Assembly (NCBI RefSeq): GCF_001412105.1
Contig: NZ_LKST01000002.1
Location: 186,001-250,000, forward strand
Reading direction: 5' to 3'
DNA: 64,000 bases
Origin: Corynebacterium oculi
GTDB taxonomy: Bacteria > Actinomycetota > Actinomycetes > Mycobacteriales > Mycobacteriaceae
This document shows positions 30,292 through 40,286 of this stretch, piece by piece (position 1 is the first letter of the stretch; each line of letters opens with the position of its first letter). The notes beneath the pieces are model-generated. The model saw only the letters and a program-made list of their open reading frames with translations, had not been told where the DNA came from and searched no databases. The position numbers and the translations under genes are program-made.

Positions 30292-31071
30292 CTACAACAC
30301 CTCCCCGCTGCCATTGCCCGAGCGCATCCGCGCCCACGCCACCCGCAGACCCACGACGCCGAAGGCAACCCACGCGATGGCGATCAACCCCTCCGCCAGC
30401 AGCGGCCACGCGCTAGGGTTCCCGGCGATGGACTCCCGCAACCAATACACCAGCCACGTACCCGGCAGCACCGCACTGACGGGCTGCAACCAACCCGGAT
30501 AGGCGGAAAACGAGGCGATCACGCCGGCAGTGACCGGGAGCAACGCGGCCAGCACGTTAGCCGCCAAGAAGGGATCGCGGCCCGCTATGGCCACCGCCGA
30601 GCAGGCCAAGCCCACGCAACAACCCACCACCACCGCCAGGGCTATCCCCAGCAGCGCACGCCCCAGGTGTCCCGCGCTGTGCGCGGGCTCCACCGCCCAT
30701 ACCGCCACGCAACCCAACGCGGAGGTCAACAAGGCAGTAGCGGACGGAAACAGGAACTTTCCACCCCAATACGCGGCAGACCACGGGGATACCGCCAAGG
30801 TCTCCTCCACCACACCGATGCCACGATCGCGCACCACGGCCCCCACCGCCTGCGCCACCACCATCGCCAGGGCAGACACCACGAACCCCGCATAGGCCAC
30901 CGTGGCAGCCCCCGGCACGTCAAGGGATCGCGCCACCGTGACCAACAACGCCACCTCCAAGAGCGGAATAAGGGCCAGGGTGGTGAGCATCGTGCCGGTA
31001 TTCCGCATGGCGGGAGCGCTCACCCGCGCCACGCGCAGCGCCACGGCGGCCGGGGATTCCTTCCAGCCCAT
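30292..31071 (-). CDS. ABC-2 type transporter permease
   Basis: This 259-residue membrane protein has about six hydrophobic segments and an ABC-2 permease layout. It is the last gene of a three-gene exporter unit and its ATG overlaps the stop of the preceding (frameshifted) permease by one base (TAATG). The substrate is unknown; drug or antimicrobial-peptide export is typical of such units. Confidence 0.78.
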   Translation of the reverse strand: MGWKESPAAVALRVARVSAPAMRNTGTMLTTLALIPLLEVALLVTVARSLDVPGAATVAYAGFVVSALAMVVAQAVGAVVRDRGIGVVEETLAVSPWSAAYWGGKFLFPSATALLTSALGCVAVWAVEPAHSAGHLGRALLGIALAVVVGCCVGLACSAVAIAGRDPFLAANVLAALLPVTAGVIASFSAYPGWLQPVSAVLPGTWLVYWLRESIAGNPSAWPLLAEGLIAIAWVAFGVVGLRVAWARMRSGNGSGEVL

Positions 31072-31816
31072 TAGCCCACCACCTCCACGGAGGCCCGCAC
31101 CGTAGCCCGGTGCACCATGCGGTTAAGCAGAACCACGGCGGCTGCTCCCCACAGCAACGCCAACCCGCACGCCACCGGCGCGGCGGATATATCCCCTTCG
31201 AGCACCAGCCTGGCGGCCCAGAAAATAGGAAGATCTTGCCCAGGTGGGCAAACTCCCCAGAAACAGCCCCATAGCCAAGCAGCCCACTAAAAAGCACCAC
31301 GGGGATATTCAGCAGCGGCTCATACGTAATGGCGTTGGGAGTAAGCACAAAGATAGGGGCGATGACCACGCTCACCGATAGGCAAGAAAACCAGTACAAC
31401 ACTATTCCCAGCGCGGCGATGCCGCCTCCGGGATACACAATCTCCCCTCCCCCGCATGCCTCGGCAAGGAAAGCACACGCCCAGGCCAAGGGGAAGGCCA
31501 CCAGGCCAAAGGTGGAGCTTGCCGCGACGAGCGGGAAAATCGCCTTGGCGGGGTGCCCGGCCCCCAGCAGCAGGTATGCCAGGGTCCCCTGAAAACGCTG
31601 AAAGCCAATGATCCCCGCGGAAACCGTACTCACCGCCCACATTCCCACCATCGCGGAACGCAACCACATATCCCCCTCCGCGCCGCCTGCATACCGCGCC
31701 CCCAGGTACTGCAAAGTAAAGATGGACACGGTGGAGGTCACCGCCAGCTGCACGAAATACGGCGTGCGGGCAAATAGGCGAAGATGAAAAAGGAGGGCTC
31801 GGGCTACGGGCATCAT
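31071..31816 (-). pseudogene. ABC-2 type permease, frameshifted
   Basis: The frame from 31816 encodes an ABC-2 permease with several membrane segments up to HLGKIFLF. It then becomes basic and non-membrane. Adding one T to the four-base run at 31222-31225 (minus strand) gives KIFLFFWAARLVLEGDIS and a last membrane helix, ending EVVG with a TAA that overlaps the next ATG. The restored length is about 248 residues. The neat restoration and gene coupling suggest either a very recent mutation or a base-calling error. Confidence 0.82.
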
Positions 31817-32784
31817 CGCTGCCTCACCAAAGCCAGGTAGCCTTCTTCCAAACTCGGTGGACGGGTGACCACGTCATCGGGATCAAAGCCCTGCTTCCTG
31901 GCCGCCTCCCCCACGCGGGCCTCGGAACTCGCCCCGGCCCATGCCACGGTAAACAGAAATCGGGTATCCACCCGGCGGAAACGCACCTGCGCCACACCCG
32001 GCATATCTTCTAAGGCCGTCCGCAGGCGGAGGCACCCCTGTTCCCCCGCCGTGGCGTTAAGAGTAAAAGTAGAGATGCCCCGCACCCCGGCGGCCCGAGC
32101 GATCTCTCCGACGGTGCCCGATACCCCGATGGTGCCATTCATCAACACGTGGATACGATCCGCCAGTTTTTCCATCTCCCCCAGCAAGTGAGTGGTAAGC
32201 ACGATCGCCGCGCCGTGCTCATGCGCGAGGGCGTCAATCAGGGCGATGATCCCCTCCGCAACATCGGGATCCACACCATTGGTGGGTTCATCGAGGAGGA
32301 GCAGATCCGGCTCATGCAACAAACCGCGCGCGATATGCAGGCGCTGCCTCATTCCCCTGGAGTAATTTTCCACGGGATCGTGTTCCCGATTTTTCAACCC
32401 CACCATGCCCAGCACGCTATCCACGCGCTGCCTCCGCCTTGCGCTAGGAACACCAAGAATATCCGCAAAGAAAAGCAGGTTATCCCGAGCCGTGGCCCGC
32501 AGGTAAAAGCCGCGTTCCCCGCCAAGAACCACACCCATGCGCGACCGTGCTCGCCGGGGATAGCGGACGGCATCAATGCCGCATACCTCCACGCTCCCCG
32601 AGGTGGGCTTGAGCAGGGTGGAACACACCCTCACGGTGGTGGTTTTCCCGGCACCATTGGGCCCGAGCAACCCCACGATCTCCCCGGAGTCTACGGAGAA
32701 ACTCACGCCGTCCAGCACCCGCCGCGCGCCGCCAGAGAAATCCCGGCACAGAGAATCCACGCGCAGCACGGAATGACGCCCCAT
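31813..32784 (-). CDS. ABC transporter ATPase, drug-export type
   Basis: This 323-residue ATPase has Walker A LLGPNGAGKTTTV, signature YSRGMRQRLHIARGL and Walker B LLLLDEPTNGVDP. The C-terminal extension (about 90 residues) is typical of CcmA/DrrA-type exporters. It overlaps the first permease by four bases. The three genes form one operon. Confidence 0.9.
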   Translation of the reverse strand: MGRHSVLRVDSLCRDFSGGARRVLDGVSFSVDSGEIVGLLGPNGAGKTTTVRVCSTLLKPTSGSVEVCGIDAVRYPRRARSRMGVVLGGERGFYLRATARDNLLFFADILGVPSARRRQRVDSVLGMVGLKNREHDPVENYSRGMRQRLHIARGLLHEPDLLLLDEPTNGVDPDVAEGIIALIDALAHEHGAAIVLTTHLLGEMEKLADRIHVLMNGTIGVSGTVGEIARAAGVRGISTFTLNATAGEQGCLRLRTALEDMPGVAQVRFRRVDTRFLFTVAWAGASSEARVGEAARKQGFDPDDVVTRPPSLEEGYLALVRQR

Positions 32785-32899
32785 GTATGTCCCCTAAAAA
32801 TAAAAAGAAGATAGTCTTTAGCAAGCAGGCCGCTATGCCGATTGTACGGTGATATACATCTCAGATTCAATACTTGCATAGGAAGTCCCACGCCGGGGC

Positions 32900-33436
32900 T
32901 CAGCGTGAGGGTGCAGGCCTCCCCAGCCTCATCACGATCAGTCTGCGATGCTCCCCCAGCAGCGGGTACCACCCCCCCTCGCGGGTGTGGTGGAAGGCAA
33001 ATCCCAGTTTTTCCTGCACTCGCTGCGACTGCGCGTTCTGTTCATGGGAGGAACACCACACCGCGTTCATGCCCAGGTCCTCAAAGGCGTGGCGCAGCAC
33101 CTCCCCTGCCGCCTCGGCCGCAAGCCCCCTGCCCCAGTACGGGACTCCGATCCAGTATCCCAGCTCGCACTCGTCGCGCCGCGCAGTAAGGTCGGTGGCC
33201 GCCCCCGTTTTGAGCCCCATCGAACCGATGGCTGCGTTGCTCTCCCGCAACACGATCGCGTATGTTTCCGGGGCGCTGAGCACGCCGGAGATGCTAGCGC
33301 GGCTTTCTTCCTCGCTCTTGTGCGCAGGCCAGCCCGCCCTGGGGCCCACCCTGGGGTCGGAGGCGTAGCGGAACAGGTCAGCGCTATCGGATTCTTCCCA
33401 GCTCCTGAGAATCAGCCTTGGTGTTTCCAGAACCAC
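32900..33436 (-). CDS. GNAT N-acetyltransferase (RimJ/RimL type)
   Basis: This 178-residue protein opens METPRLILRSWEESD-like (MVLETPRLILRSWEESDSADLFRYASDPRVG) and has the acetyl-CoA loop YWGRGLAAEAAGEVLRHAFEDLGMNAVW. These enzymes acetylate protein N-termini, amines or antibiotics. The target is unknown. It stands apart from the exporter unit. Confidence 0.85.
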   Translation of the reverse strand: MVLETPRLILRSWEESDSADLFRYASDPRVGPRAGWPAHKSEEESRASISGVLSAPETYAIVLRESNAAIGSMGLKTGAATDLTARRDECELGYWIGVPYWGRGLAAEAAGEVLRHAFEDLGMNAVWCSSHEQNAQSQRVQEKLGFAFHHTREGGWYPLLGEHRRLIVMRLGRPAPSR

Positions 33437-33466
33437 AAGAAACTATTGTGCCCGATACCGCATGGA

Positions 33467-33904
33467 CTATTCCCACTCGGCCGCGCTGCGCCACAGCGCG
33501 TATTCCTCCGGGTAGTCCTCGCAATACACCTGCGCGGCTCGCACGGTTTCCTCTGCCGCGGCGCGGTCGGACTCCGTGAGGTCAGCGCCATCGGCGCGCA
33601 GGCACACCACTTCTCCCCGCACGGCGGAGGTGGGATCGGTAAAGAAGGCAGGATTTCCGGTCACCCGCTGATTGCGCGCCAGGGAGGCCGCCGGGTTCGG
33701 CGCGCCCCCCTCCTCCACGGGATAGCCCAGATAATCATGGGACTCGCCGAAGGCCACGGGGATGGCCTCTCCCTGGCGGAGTTGGTGGGTATCCACCTCC
33801 ACGTCGCGGAGGGTGAAGTGCGGGGTGATGAGGATTCCTTGCGTCACCCTTGTGAGGCTAGGTGCTCGGCGGTACCCGCACCACAGAAGCCACCAAGATT
33901 TCAT
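33467..33904 (-). CDS. Hypothetical protein
   Basis: This protein of up to 145 residues has no recognised domain. The core (GILITPHFTLRDVEVDTHQL... VYCEDYPEEYALWRSAAEWE) looks like a real conserved soluble protein. The ATG at 33904 lies eight bases after the tsaD stop; a GTG at 33847 is an alternative start because the first 19 residues look unusual (WWLLWCGYRRAPS). Confidence 0.55.
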   Translation of the reverse strand: MKSWWLLWCGYRRAPSLTRVTQGILITPHFTLRDVEVDTHQLRQGEAIPVAFGESHDYLGYPVEEGGAPNPAASLARNQRVTGNPAFFTDPTSAVRGEVVCLRADGADLTESDRAAAEETVRAAQVYCEDYPEEYALWRSAAEWE

Positions 33905-33911
33905 TTACCGT

Positions 33912-34964
33912 TTACTCTGCGTGCACCAAGGGCACCTCCACGTCCAGGGAGGGATCGGTGCCCACGCTCAACCCGGAGGGCCGCGCCCCCTCGTGAATGA
34001 GCTGGGCGGCCACCGTGGCGATCATCAGCCCGTTGTCCGTACACAGCGGGAAACTGGGCACCCGCAGTTCTATCCCGGCCGCCGCGCAGCGCTCCTGAGC
34101 CAGTTCCCGCAGGCGCGAGTTGGCCGCCACCCCGCCGCCCAACAGCAGCACCCCGGCCCCCACGTCACCGCAGGCGCGCACGGCCTTCATGGTGAGCACG
34201 TCGCACACGGCCTCCTGGAAGGAGGCGCATACGTCCTCCACCGAGATCACCCGGCCGTCCCGCTCGGCGGCCTCCACGTAGCGGGCCACGGAGGTCTTGA
34301 GCCCGGAGAAGGAGAAATTATGCCGGTGTCCGCGTTCCTCGTCCACGCGCTTGGTCAGGCCTCTGGGGAAGGCAATAGCGGCGGGGTTTCCCCGGCTGGC
34401 GAGCCTGTCAATCACCGGGCCGCCGGGGTAGCCCAGGCCCAGCAGTCGGGATACCTTGTCGTAGGCCTCGCCGGCGGCGTCGTCAAGCGTAGAACCCAGC
34501 TCCCGCAGGGGCCTGCCCACGGCCTCTACTTCTAGCAGTTGGGTATGTCCGCCGGAGACCAGCAGCGCCACCGCGTGCGGCAACGGCGCGCCCTCTAGGT
34601 TGGCCACGGCCACGTGTCCGCCCAGGTGATTCACGCCGTAGAAAGGAACGCCCCACCCGGCGGCGTATCCCTTGGCCGCCGAGGCCCCCACCAGCAACGC
34701 CCCCGCCAGGCCCGGCCCCACGGTGGCCGCCACGGCGTCGGCACGCTCGATCCCCGCCTGCGCCAAGGCCTCCCGCATCACCGGCACCATCGCCTCCAGG
34801 TGCGCGCGGGAGGCGATCTCCGGTACTACCCCGCCAAAGCGCGCGTGCTGCTCCATCGAGGAGGCCACCACGTTGGCCATCTCCTCCACCCGACCGTCCT
34901 CGTGCAGGCGCACGATGCCCACGCCGGTTTCATCGCAGGAACTTTCAATGCCAAGGATAATCAT
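33912..34964 (-). CDS. tsaD: tRNA N6-threonylcarbamoyladenosine transferase TsaD
   Basis: This 350-residue enzyme transfers the threonylcarbamoyl group to A37 of ANN-decoding tRNAs together with TsaB and TsaE. It starts [18 protein letters not shown]; the metal site is [23 protein letters not shown] and [10 protein letters not shown] are also diagnostic. It overlaps rimI by four bases, so tsaB-rimI-tsaD are translationally coupled. Confidence 0.97.
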   Translation of the reverse strand: MIILGIESSCDETGVGIVRLHEDGRVEEMANVVASSMEQHARFGGVVPEIASRAHLEAMVPVMREALAQAGIERADAVAATVGPGLAGALLVGASAAKGYAAGWGVPFYGVNHLGGHVAVANLEGAPLPHAVALLVSGGHTQLLEVEAVGRPLRELGSTLDDAAGEAYDKVSRLLGLGYPGGPVIDRLASRGNPAAIAFPRGLTKRVDEERGHRHNFSFSGLKTSVARYVEAAERDGRVISVEDVCASFQEAVCDVLTMKAVRACGDVGAGVLLLGGGVAANSRLRELAQERCAAAGIELRVPSFPLCTDNGLMIATVAAQLIHEGARPSGLSVGTDPSLDVEVPLVHAE

Positions 34965-35428
34965 GATGGTTTAACAGTAGCCTCGCGCATCATGGTGTAC
35001 GCATCGGCCCCGGAGGGCTGGTAATAGTTGCGCCGCGTGCCCGTTACCTTAAAGCCACGGCTCTCATACAGGCCTATCGCCGGGGCGTTATCCGTGCGCA
35101 CCTCCAGAAATACCGGGGCTTCCAAGAGGTCAGCGGTGTGCAGAAGCTGATCCAGCAACTCGCGGCCTAAGCCCCGGCCCTGGTAGGCGGGATCCACGCC
35201 GATGGTGTACACCTCGCACTCCGGGCTATCGCTGGGGCCCAGCACCACCAGGCCCGCGTAGCCCACCAACAGGTCACCGTCCTGCGCACCCACATAAAAG
35301 GAGGAGGGGTGCGCGATCTCGCGCTCAAAGGCCTGCCGTGGCCAGGGGCTATCCGTGGGAAAAAGCACCTGCTCCAGTTCCGCGCAGCGGGGAGCGTCCG
35401 CCGCCGTTAGCCGCCGCAGCCCCACCAT
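34961..35428 (-). CDS. rimI: Ribosomal-protein-alanine N-acetyltransferase RimI
   Basis: This 155-residue GNAT enzyme acetylates the N-terminus of ribosomal protein S18 in model bacteria. The acetyl-CoA loop [14 protein letters not shown] and the ending [28 protein letters not shown] are typical of RimI. It overlaps tsaB by 22 bases and tsaD by four. Confidence 0.92.
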   Translation of the reverse strand: MVGLRRLTAADAPRCAELEQVLFPTDSPWPRQAFEREIAHPSSFYVGAQDGDLLVGYAGLVVLGPSDSPECEVYTIGVDPAYQGRGLGRELLDQLLHTADLLEAPVFLEVRTDNAPAIGLYESRGFKVTGTRRNYYQPSGADAYTMMREATVKPS

Positions 35429-36099
35429 TTGTTCACCTCCGGGATAGCCGGGGAACGCGGCACCGGCTTGGGCTCGGCGGCGTCGGGACGGCGCAGGTAG
35501 AGGGGGCGCAGCGGTTCCGGGGTGGCATCCATGTCCGCCAGCGCCACCAGGGAGGCAGGGGTGGGGCTCAGGTGGCTTCGCGGAATATCCGCCAGGTGTT
35601 CCGGCAGCTTGTCCGCCAGGTGTTCCGGGACGCTGAGGTGCAGCGGAACCTCCCTGGGGCTTAGCGACGCCGGGGCCACCACGTCCGGCCCCTCGCTACG
35701 CTGGCCGTGGCGATACGATGCCCAGTACACCTCGCGGCGGCGCGCGTCCGTGGCCACGAGCGCCACGGGGTACTGGCTAAGTTGGTGCCCGATCGCGTCC
35801 AGGGAGCACACCCCATGCACCGGCAGACCCAGGGAATGCCCCAGGGACTCGGCGGTGACCATGCCCACCCGCAGCCCGGTAAACGGGCCGGGGCCGCAGC
35901 CCACCACCATCGCCTTCATGTCCACCAGGCTCAGGCCCTGCTCGCGCAGCATCTCCTGAATGGTGGGCACCAAGAGCTCGTTGTGGGAGCGGGTTCCGTG
36001 CACGATGCGCTGCGCCACCACGTCCCCCGTGGCGGCGTCCACGATGCCCGTCAGGAGGTCCGCCGTGGCGGTATCAATAGCGAGGGTTAACACGCCCAC
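35407..36099 (-). CDS. tsaB: TsaB, t6A complex subunit
   Basis: This 230-residue protein is the TsaD partner for t6A synthesis. LTLAIDTATADLLTGIVD, SHNELLVPTIQEML and GPGPFTGLRVGMVTAESLGHSLG are the family blocks. It is the first gene of the tsaB-rimI-tsaD unit. In mycobacteria tsaE lies directly upstream; here efeUOB and a VKOR gene are in between. Confidence 0.94.
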   Translation of the reverse strand: MGVLTLAIDTATADLLTGIVDAATGDVVAQRIVHGTRSHNELLVPTIQEMLREQGLSLVDMKAMVVGCGPGPFTGLRVGMVTAESLGHSLGLPVHGVCSLDAIGHQLSQYPVALVATDARRREVYWASYRHGQRSEGPDVVAPASLSPREVPLHLSVPEHLADKLPEHLADIPRSHLSPTPASLVALADMDATPEPLRPLYLRRPDAAEPKPVPRSPAIPEVNKWWGCGG

Positions 36100-36132
36100 C
36101 AGGATAACCCGCTCGGCTCGCCCCGATCCGCG

Positions 36133-37350
36133 CTACCCCAGCAGCCGCTGCCCCACATAGGCATCCCCCTCGCGGATACCCGGCGGAATGAGGTACAGCC
36201 CCGTGGCGATGTGCTGCAAGTACTCCGTGAGCAGATCGTCGGCCATGCGGGCGAGCACCGGAATGAAGTGGGTACGGGGATCGCGCACGTAGGCGATGAA
36301 GAACAGGCCCGCCTGCAACCTGCCCAGCTCCGTGAGCCCCTCGGTGTAGTTGTATCCCCGGCGCAGCATGCGCGCGCCCTGGTTGTGCTCGGGGTGCACG
36401 GTAGCGATGTGAGAGTTCATGTCAATACTCCCCTCGCTAAAGTCCGGTGCGCTGAACTCCTCCCCGCCGGACATCGGCGCGCCCTGCACCTTCTCCCGGC
36501 CGATGATCCGCTGCTGCTCGGACAGGATCAGCTCGTCCCACACCTCCATCATCATGTGAATCTTGCGCACGCATAGGTAGGTGCCGCCGGCGGCCCAGGC
36601 CCCCGCCTCGTCCTCGGGCTGAATCCACAGGTGCTCGTTTAACTCCTCCACCGGCTCCTCCGCCTTGATGTTGGCGGTGCCGTCCTTAAACCCAAAGAGA
36701 TTGCGCGGGGTCTCCTGCTGCGTGGAGGTGGAGGCCGTGCGGCCATAGCCCACCTGCATCCAGCGCACCGACGCCGTGCCAAAGGCCAGGCGCTTGAACT
36801 GGTGCATGGCGTGCAACACCACCATCGGATCCTCCGCGCAGATCTGGATCACCAGATCGCCGTGGGAACGATCCTCGTCGATCTTCTCCGCCGCCATGCG
36901 CGGAATCCCCTGGCGCAGGGCCTCCGGGCAGGACTGCGTCAAGCCGAACTCGTCGCGGAAGAGGCTGGCCCCAAAGCCAAAGGTGATGCTCAGGCGGGAG
37001 GCCCCCAGGCCCATCGCCTCCCCGGTATCGTCCGGGGGCACGTCATCGCGGGCCTTGGGGGCGTTCACCGGCTCGCCCGCCTGCATTCGCTCGGCGGCCA
37101 GGGTCCACTTCTCCAGCAACACCACCAGATCCTCCCGGCGCGTGGCCACCACGTCAAAGGCCACCATCAGCATCTGCTGCTGGGCGGGCGTGATGATCCC
37201 GGACTGGTGTTCCCCACGGAACTCCACCGCCTCCTCGGTGTCCGCGCCGCTGGGGGCCGTTCCCCGCCCCACCGCAAAACCGCCCAGGGCGGTGCCCGCC
37301 CCCACGCCCGTGCCCAGGAGCATGGCCCGGCGGCTGATCCGCATGGTCAT
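36133..37350 (-). CDS. efeB: EfeB, Dyp-type peroxidase/deferrochelatase
   Basis: This 405-residue Tat-exported heme peroxidase has a twin-arginine signal (RISRRAMLLGTGVGAGTALGG) and the Dyp motif GFKDGTANI with its catalytic Asp. The ending HIATGLYLIPPGIREGDAYVGQRL is typical. In EfeUOB it may oxidise Fe2+ or recover iron from heme outside the membrane. It overlaps efeO by four bases (ATGA). Confidence 0.94.
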   Translation of the reverse strand: MTMRISRRAMLLGTGVGAGTALGGFAVGRGTAPSGADTEEAVEFRGEHQSGIITPAQQQMLMVAFDVVATRREDLVVLLEKWTLAAERMQAGEPVNAPKARDDVPPDDTGEAMGLGASRLSITFGFGASLFRDEFGLTQSCPEALRQGIPRMAAEKIDEDRSHGDLVIQICAEDPMVVLHAMHQFKRLAFGTASVRWMQVGYGRTASTSTQQETPRNLFGFKDGTANIKAEEPVEELNEHLWIQPEDEAGAWAAGGTYLCVRKIHMMMEVWDELILSEQQRIIGREKVQGAPMSGGEEFSAPDFSEGSIDMNSHIATVHPEHNQGARMLRRGYNYTEGLTELGRLQAGLFFIAYVRDPRTHFIPVLARMADDLLTEYLQHIATGLYLIPPGIREGDAYVGQRLLG

Positions 37351-38531
37351 GAAACGATCGCCTCGGTGAGCGTGGCCAGGGGCACCCGCAGGGCGTCCAC
37401 GCGATCCGAGAGTTCGCGGCGGGCCTTGTCATCGAGGGAATCGTAGGAAACAAAGCCCTCGCCCTCCCGGTACTTGTCTAGGGCCGCTTGCAGGGCCTCA
37501 AACCGCGAGGTGATGGTCTCGGCCAGCTCCGCATCGTTGCGCTTGGCCAGGCCCTCCACCGTGCCGTAGGCCACCCGAGCGCCCTCCAGGTTGCCCTGGA
37601 AATCGTAGAGATCGGTGTGGCTAAAGGCCTCTTCCTCGCCAGTGATCTTGGTGGTGGCCACCTCCTCCAACAGGCCGATCGCACCGTTGGAAATATCCGC
37701 GATGCTCACCGAGAAGTCCTCGGAATACACCAGGTCATAGAGCTTCTGAGTATTATCCACCAGCCCCTGGGCCATCTCGGCGCGCTCCTCGGTGCTCGCC
37801 GCCGAGGTTCCCTCTGGCCGCCACAGGTCTTTCTCAATGCGGTGCCACCCCGTCCAGGGGCGGGTATCCGTCTCCTCGGAGGCCTGGTAATCCGCCTCCC
37901 GCTCATCCAAGGCGGGGTCGAGGTCCCCAAAGGCCTCTGCGGTGGGTTCGATCCGCTCGAAGAACATGCGGCTGGGGGCGTAGGCGGCCCGTGCCGCGTC
38001 CTCGTCTCCGCCCCGATAGAGTGCGGCAAAGTTCTCGGTGGCGGTGAGCAGTTGGCCCACCTGGTCACGCACGTAGGCGGTGTAGTTGGTCACGGCGGTG
38101 TCGATGAGTTCCTTCTCATCGGCGGAGACCTCCACCTCCTCGCCCTGGGTGACGGTGAAGTCCCGCGCGTCCACCAGCGCCCCCACCATGTTCTTCTTGC
38201 AGGCCGTGACGTAACTTCCCGGCTCCAGCAGCACCGTGTAATCCGTGGACGTTCCCGGCCCCAGATTCTCGCGCTCGCCCACGATGCGCAGGCGATCCTC
38301 CGCCAGGATCTCAAACTCGTTGCGCACCGTGCCCTCGTTCTTCAACTGGAACGTCACCCGGCCCGAGGGGATCTCGGAGGCGGAAACCTCGCAGGAATCA
38401 TCGGTGATGCGCACCGTGATGGCGTCGCCGGTGCCACCCTGGGCTTCCGACGCCCCCTCGGGGTTATTCGCCACGCAGGCGCTCAACGCCACCGCGGGCA
38501 GCACGACGGGAACAATACGAGCAAACTTCAT
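37347..38531 (-). CDS. efeO: EfeO iron-binding lipoprotein
   Basis: This 394-residue protein has a lipobox LSAC, an N-terminal cupredoxin-like domain (about residues 35-130) and an M75-type peptidase-like domain with GWHRIEKDLW, the HxxE iron-binding motif. It delivers iron to the EfeU permease. It starts six bases after the efeU stop. Confidence 0.92.
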   Translation of the reverse strand: MKFARIVPVVLPAVALSACVANNPEGASEAQGGTGDAITVRITDDSCEVSASEIPSGRVTFQLKNEGTVRNEFEILAEDRLRIVGERENLGPGTSTDYTVLLEPGSYVTACKKNMVGALVDARDFTVTQGEEVEVSADEKELIDTAVTNYTAYVRDQVGQLLTATENFAALYRGGDEDAARAAYAPSRMFFERIEPTAEAFGDLDPALDEREADYQASEETDTRPWTGWHRIEKDLWRPEGTSAASTEERAEMAQGLVDNTQKLYDLVYSEDFSVSIADISNGAIGLLEEVATTKITGEEEAFSHTDLYDFQGNLEGARVAYGTVEGLAKRNDAELAETITSRFEALQAALDKYREGEGFVSYDSLDDKARRELSDRVDALRVPLATLTEAIVS

Positions 38532-38536
38532 TGGAC

Positions 38537-39403
38537 TTAGGCCCTCTCTTCATTCTTGATACCGCTCCGCACGCGGCGCTGCTGCCACCAGAACAGCGGC
38601 AACGCCACCGCGAGGTAGGAAACCCACCCCACCACCTGCACCACGGTGGGGGCGAGATTGACGTTGAACATGGCTTCCGCCAACACAAACCACCATGCGC
38701 TCGGGTGAACACCGGGAATGTGCCCATCGAAATAACCGGAGAGGTCATAAGCGCTCGTGCCCCATCCAGGAATCACCCCCGCCTCCTGAAGATCACCCAG
38801 GCCATAGGCCACGATTCCGGCGGCCACCACGATGAGGAGGTAACCGGTGAACGTGAAGAACTTTCCCAGATTGATCCGCGCGGTACCCCGGTACACCAGC
38901 CAACCGATCGCCGCCGCCACCGCAAGCCCAGAGACCACACCCAGGGTGGGCTGCCACAGCCCGCCGTCGGCCGTGGCACGCACCGTGGCCCACACAAAGA
39001 CTGCGGTCTCTAGGCCCTCGCGCCCCACGCTGAGGGCGGCCAACCATACGATCCCCCAGGCCGAGGAGTTCTCCAAGGCCGCGGCAGTCTGCGCACGAAG
39101 ATCCGCGCTGAGCTGGCCCGCGTGCTGGGACATCCACAGGATCATCCAGGTAATCATGGCGGCGGCCACCAGGGAAAGCGTCCCGCCCAGGATCTCCTGA
39201 GCCTGGAACGTCAGCGTGTAGGGCCCCCACGTCATCACCGCCCCCACCACTAAGGGGAGCGCGGCCGCCAGGGACACCCCCAGCCACAAGCGCGGCAGCA
39301 TATCCCGGCGATTCATCTTCACCAGGCTCGCCACCAGGATTCCCACGATGAGGGAGGCCTCTACCCCCTCGCGCAGGGCAATCAGAAAATTGGCAAGAAA
39401 CAC
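38537..39403 (-). CDS. efeU: EfeU/FTR1 iron permease
   Basis: This 288-residue membrane protein imports iron across the membrane. Two REGxE motifs are present, LREGVEASL near the N-terminus and GREGLETAVF near the middle, which bind iron in FTR1. Seven membrane segments are visible. The GTG at 39403 matches the family start MFLANFLIALREG; upstream starts at 39430 or 39466 would add an odd extension and the last would overlap the DtxR box. Confidence 0.92.
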   Translation of the reverse strand: MFLANFLIALREGVEASLIVGILVASLVKMNRRDMLPRLWLGVSLAAALPLVVGAVMTWGPYTLTFQAQEILGGTLSLVAAAMITWMILWMSQHAGQLSADLRAQTAAALENSSAWGIVWLAALSVGREGLETAVFVWATVRATADGGLWQPTLGVVSGLAVAAAIGWLVYRGTARINLGKFFTFTGYLLIVVAAGIVAYGLGDLQEAGVIPGWGTSAYDLSGYFDGHIPGVHPSAWWFVLAEAMFNVNLAPTVVQVVGWVSYLAVALPLFWWQQRRVRSGIKNEERA

Positions 39404-39469
39404 GAACCCATCCGCCCTTTCAAGGCACATGTCACGAGGGGAAACGATATTCCCTCTCCACCCCAAAAG

Positions 39470-39488
39470 TTAGCCCCGCCTTGCCTAG
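39470..39488. promoter_or_regulatory. Possible DtxR operator upstream of efeUOB
   Basis: TTAGCCCCGCCTTGCCTAG keeps TTAG, GCCT and CCTA of the DtxR consensus at the right spacing (about 12 of 19). It lies 67 bases before the efeU start. Confidence 0.5.
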
Positions 39489-39586
39489 CGGGTCAATGGG
39501 ATAACCCCATTATTTACCCCCGCGTGCGCTCTTTTTCACAGAACCGCACCGCGCCGCTGATCTGCCCCCTCACCTGAGCCTACTGG

Positions 39587-40225
39587 CTAAAAATATGACC
39601 AGAACTCCACCACGATCGCCACCCCGATCACCACGATCCACAACGCCGCGATGAGGAGCTTCCCGCGATCCCACGCCCGAATCACCGCCGAGCCCGCGCC
39701 CTGACCAGAATCTCCATACGTGCGCAGGTTAAAGGCCGTGACGTACACAAAGAGCACGATGGTCACCGCCCACACCCCCATGCAATAGGGGCACAGGGCG
39801 TTAATCACGTACACCGCCTGGAAGAACAGCCAGTGCACAAACACCAGGGCAAAGGTCATGCCCGCCTGAGCCCCAAACCAGAACCACCCCGCAAAACGCC
39901 CCCCGGCCGCCACCGCCGCCCCGATGAGGGCCACCATGCCAAAGCCCACCAGGCCGATCAGCGGATTCGGGATGCCAAAGGCCGCCGCCTGCACCGAGCG
40001 CATGACGTTCCCGCAGGACACCACGGTGCTGAGATCGCAGGTGGTGGTGTAGGAAGGATCCTCCGCCAGCTTCATCTTTTCCACCATGATGATCCCGGAC
40101 AGCACAATGCCGATGACCCCGCCCAGGACGAACAACCACCCCCACGCCGCCGAGGGGGCCGCCCCCGTGGGATAACCGGCCTGCCGATCCTCGTTTGCGT
40201 TTGCGCCTGCCGCCGCGTCCACCAT
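39587..40225 (-). CDS. Vitamin K epoxide reductase (VKOR) family protein
   Basis: This 212-residue membrane protein re-oxidises a DsbA-like partner through menaquinone, supporting disulfide formation in exported proteins. The active-site pair is NALCPYCMGVWAV (CxxC) and the loop pair is TTCDLSTVVSCGNVM. Four to five membrane segments are visible. It stands alone between efeU and tsaE. Confidence 0.93.
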   Translation of the reverse strand: MVDAAAGANANEDRQAGYPTGAAPSAAWGWLFVLGGVIGIVLSGIIMVEKMKLAEDPSYTTTCDLSTVVSCGNVMRSVQAAAFGIPNPLIGLVGFGMVALIGAAVAAGGRFAGWFWFGAQAGMTFALVFVHWLFFQAVYVINALCPYCMGVWAVTIVLFVYVTAFNLRTYGDSGQGAGSAVIRAWDRGKLLIAALWIVVIGVAIVVEFWSYF

Positions 40226-40286
40226 GATGTGATCCTCTATATCATCCGCCCACGCGCACCAGGTGCGCTTTCATACCCCTCTTATA

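Noticed and set aside
30292-31071. Long plus-strand frames opposite the ABC-2 permeases and opposite groEL, guaA, guaB and glmS
   Set aside because: High-GC shadow frames with Arg/His/Pro-rich composition and no ribosome sites.
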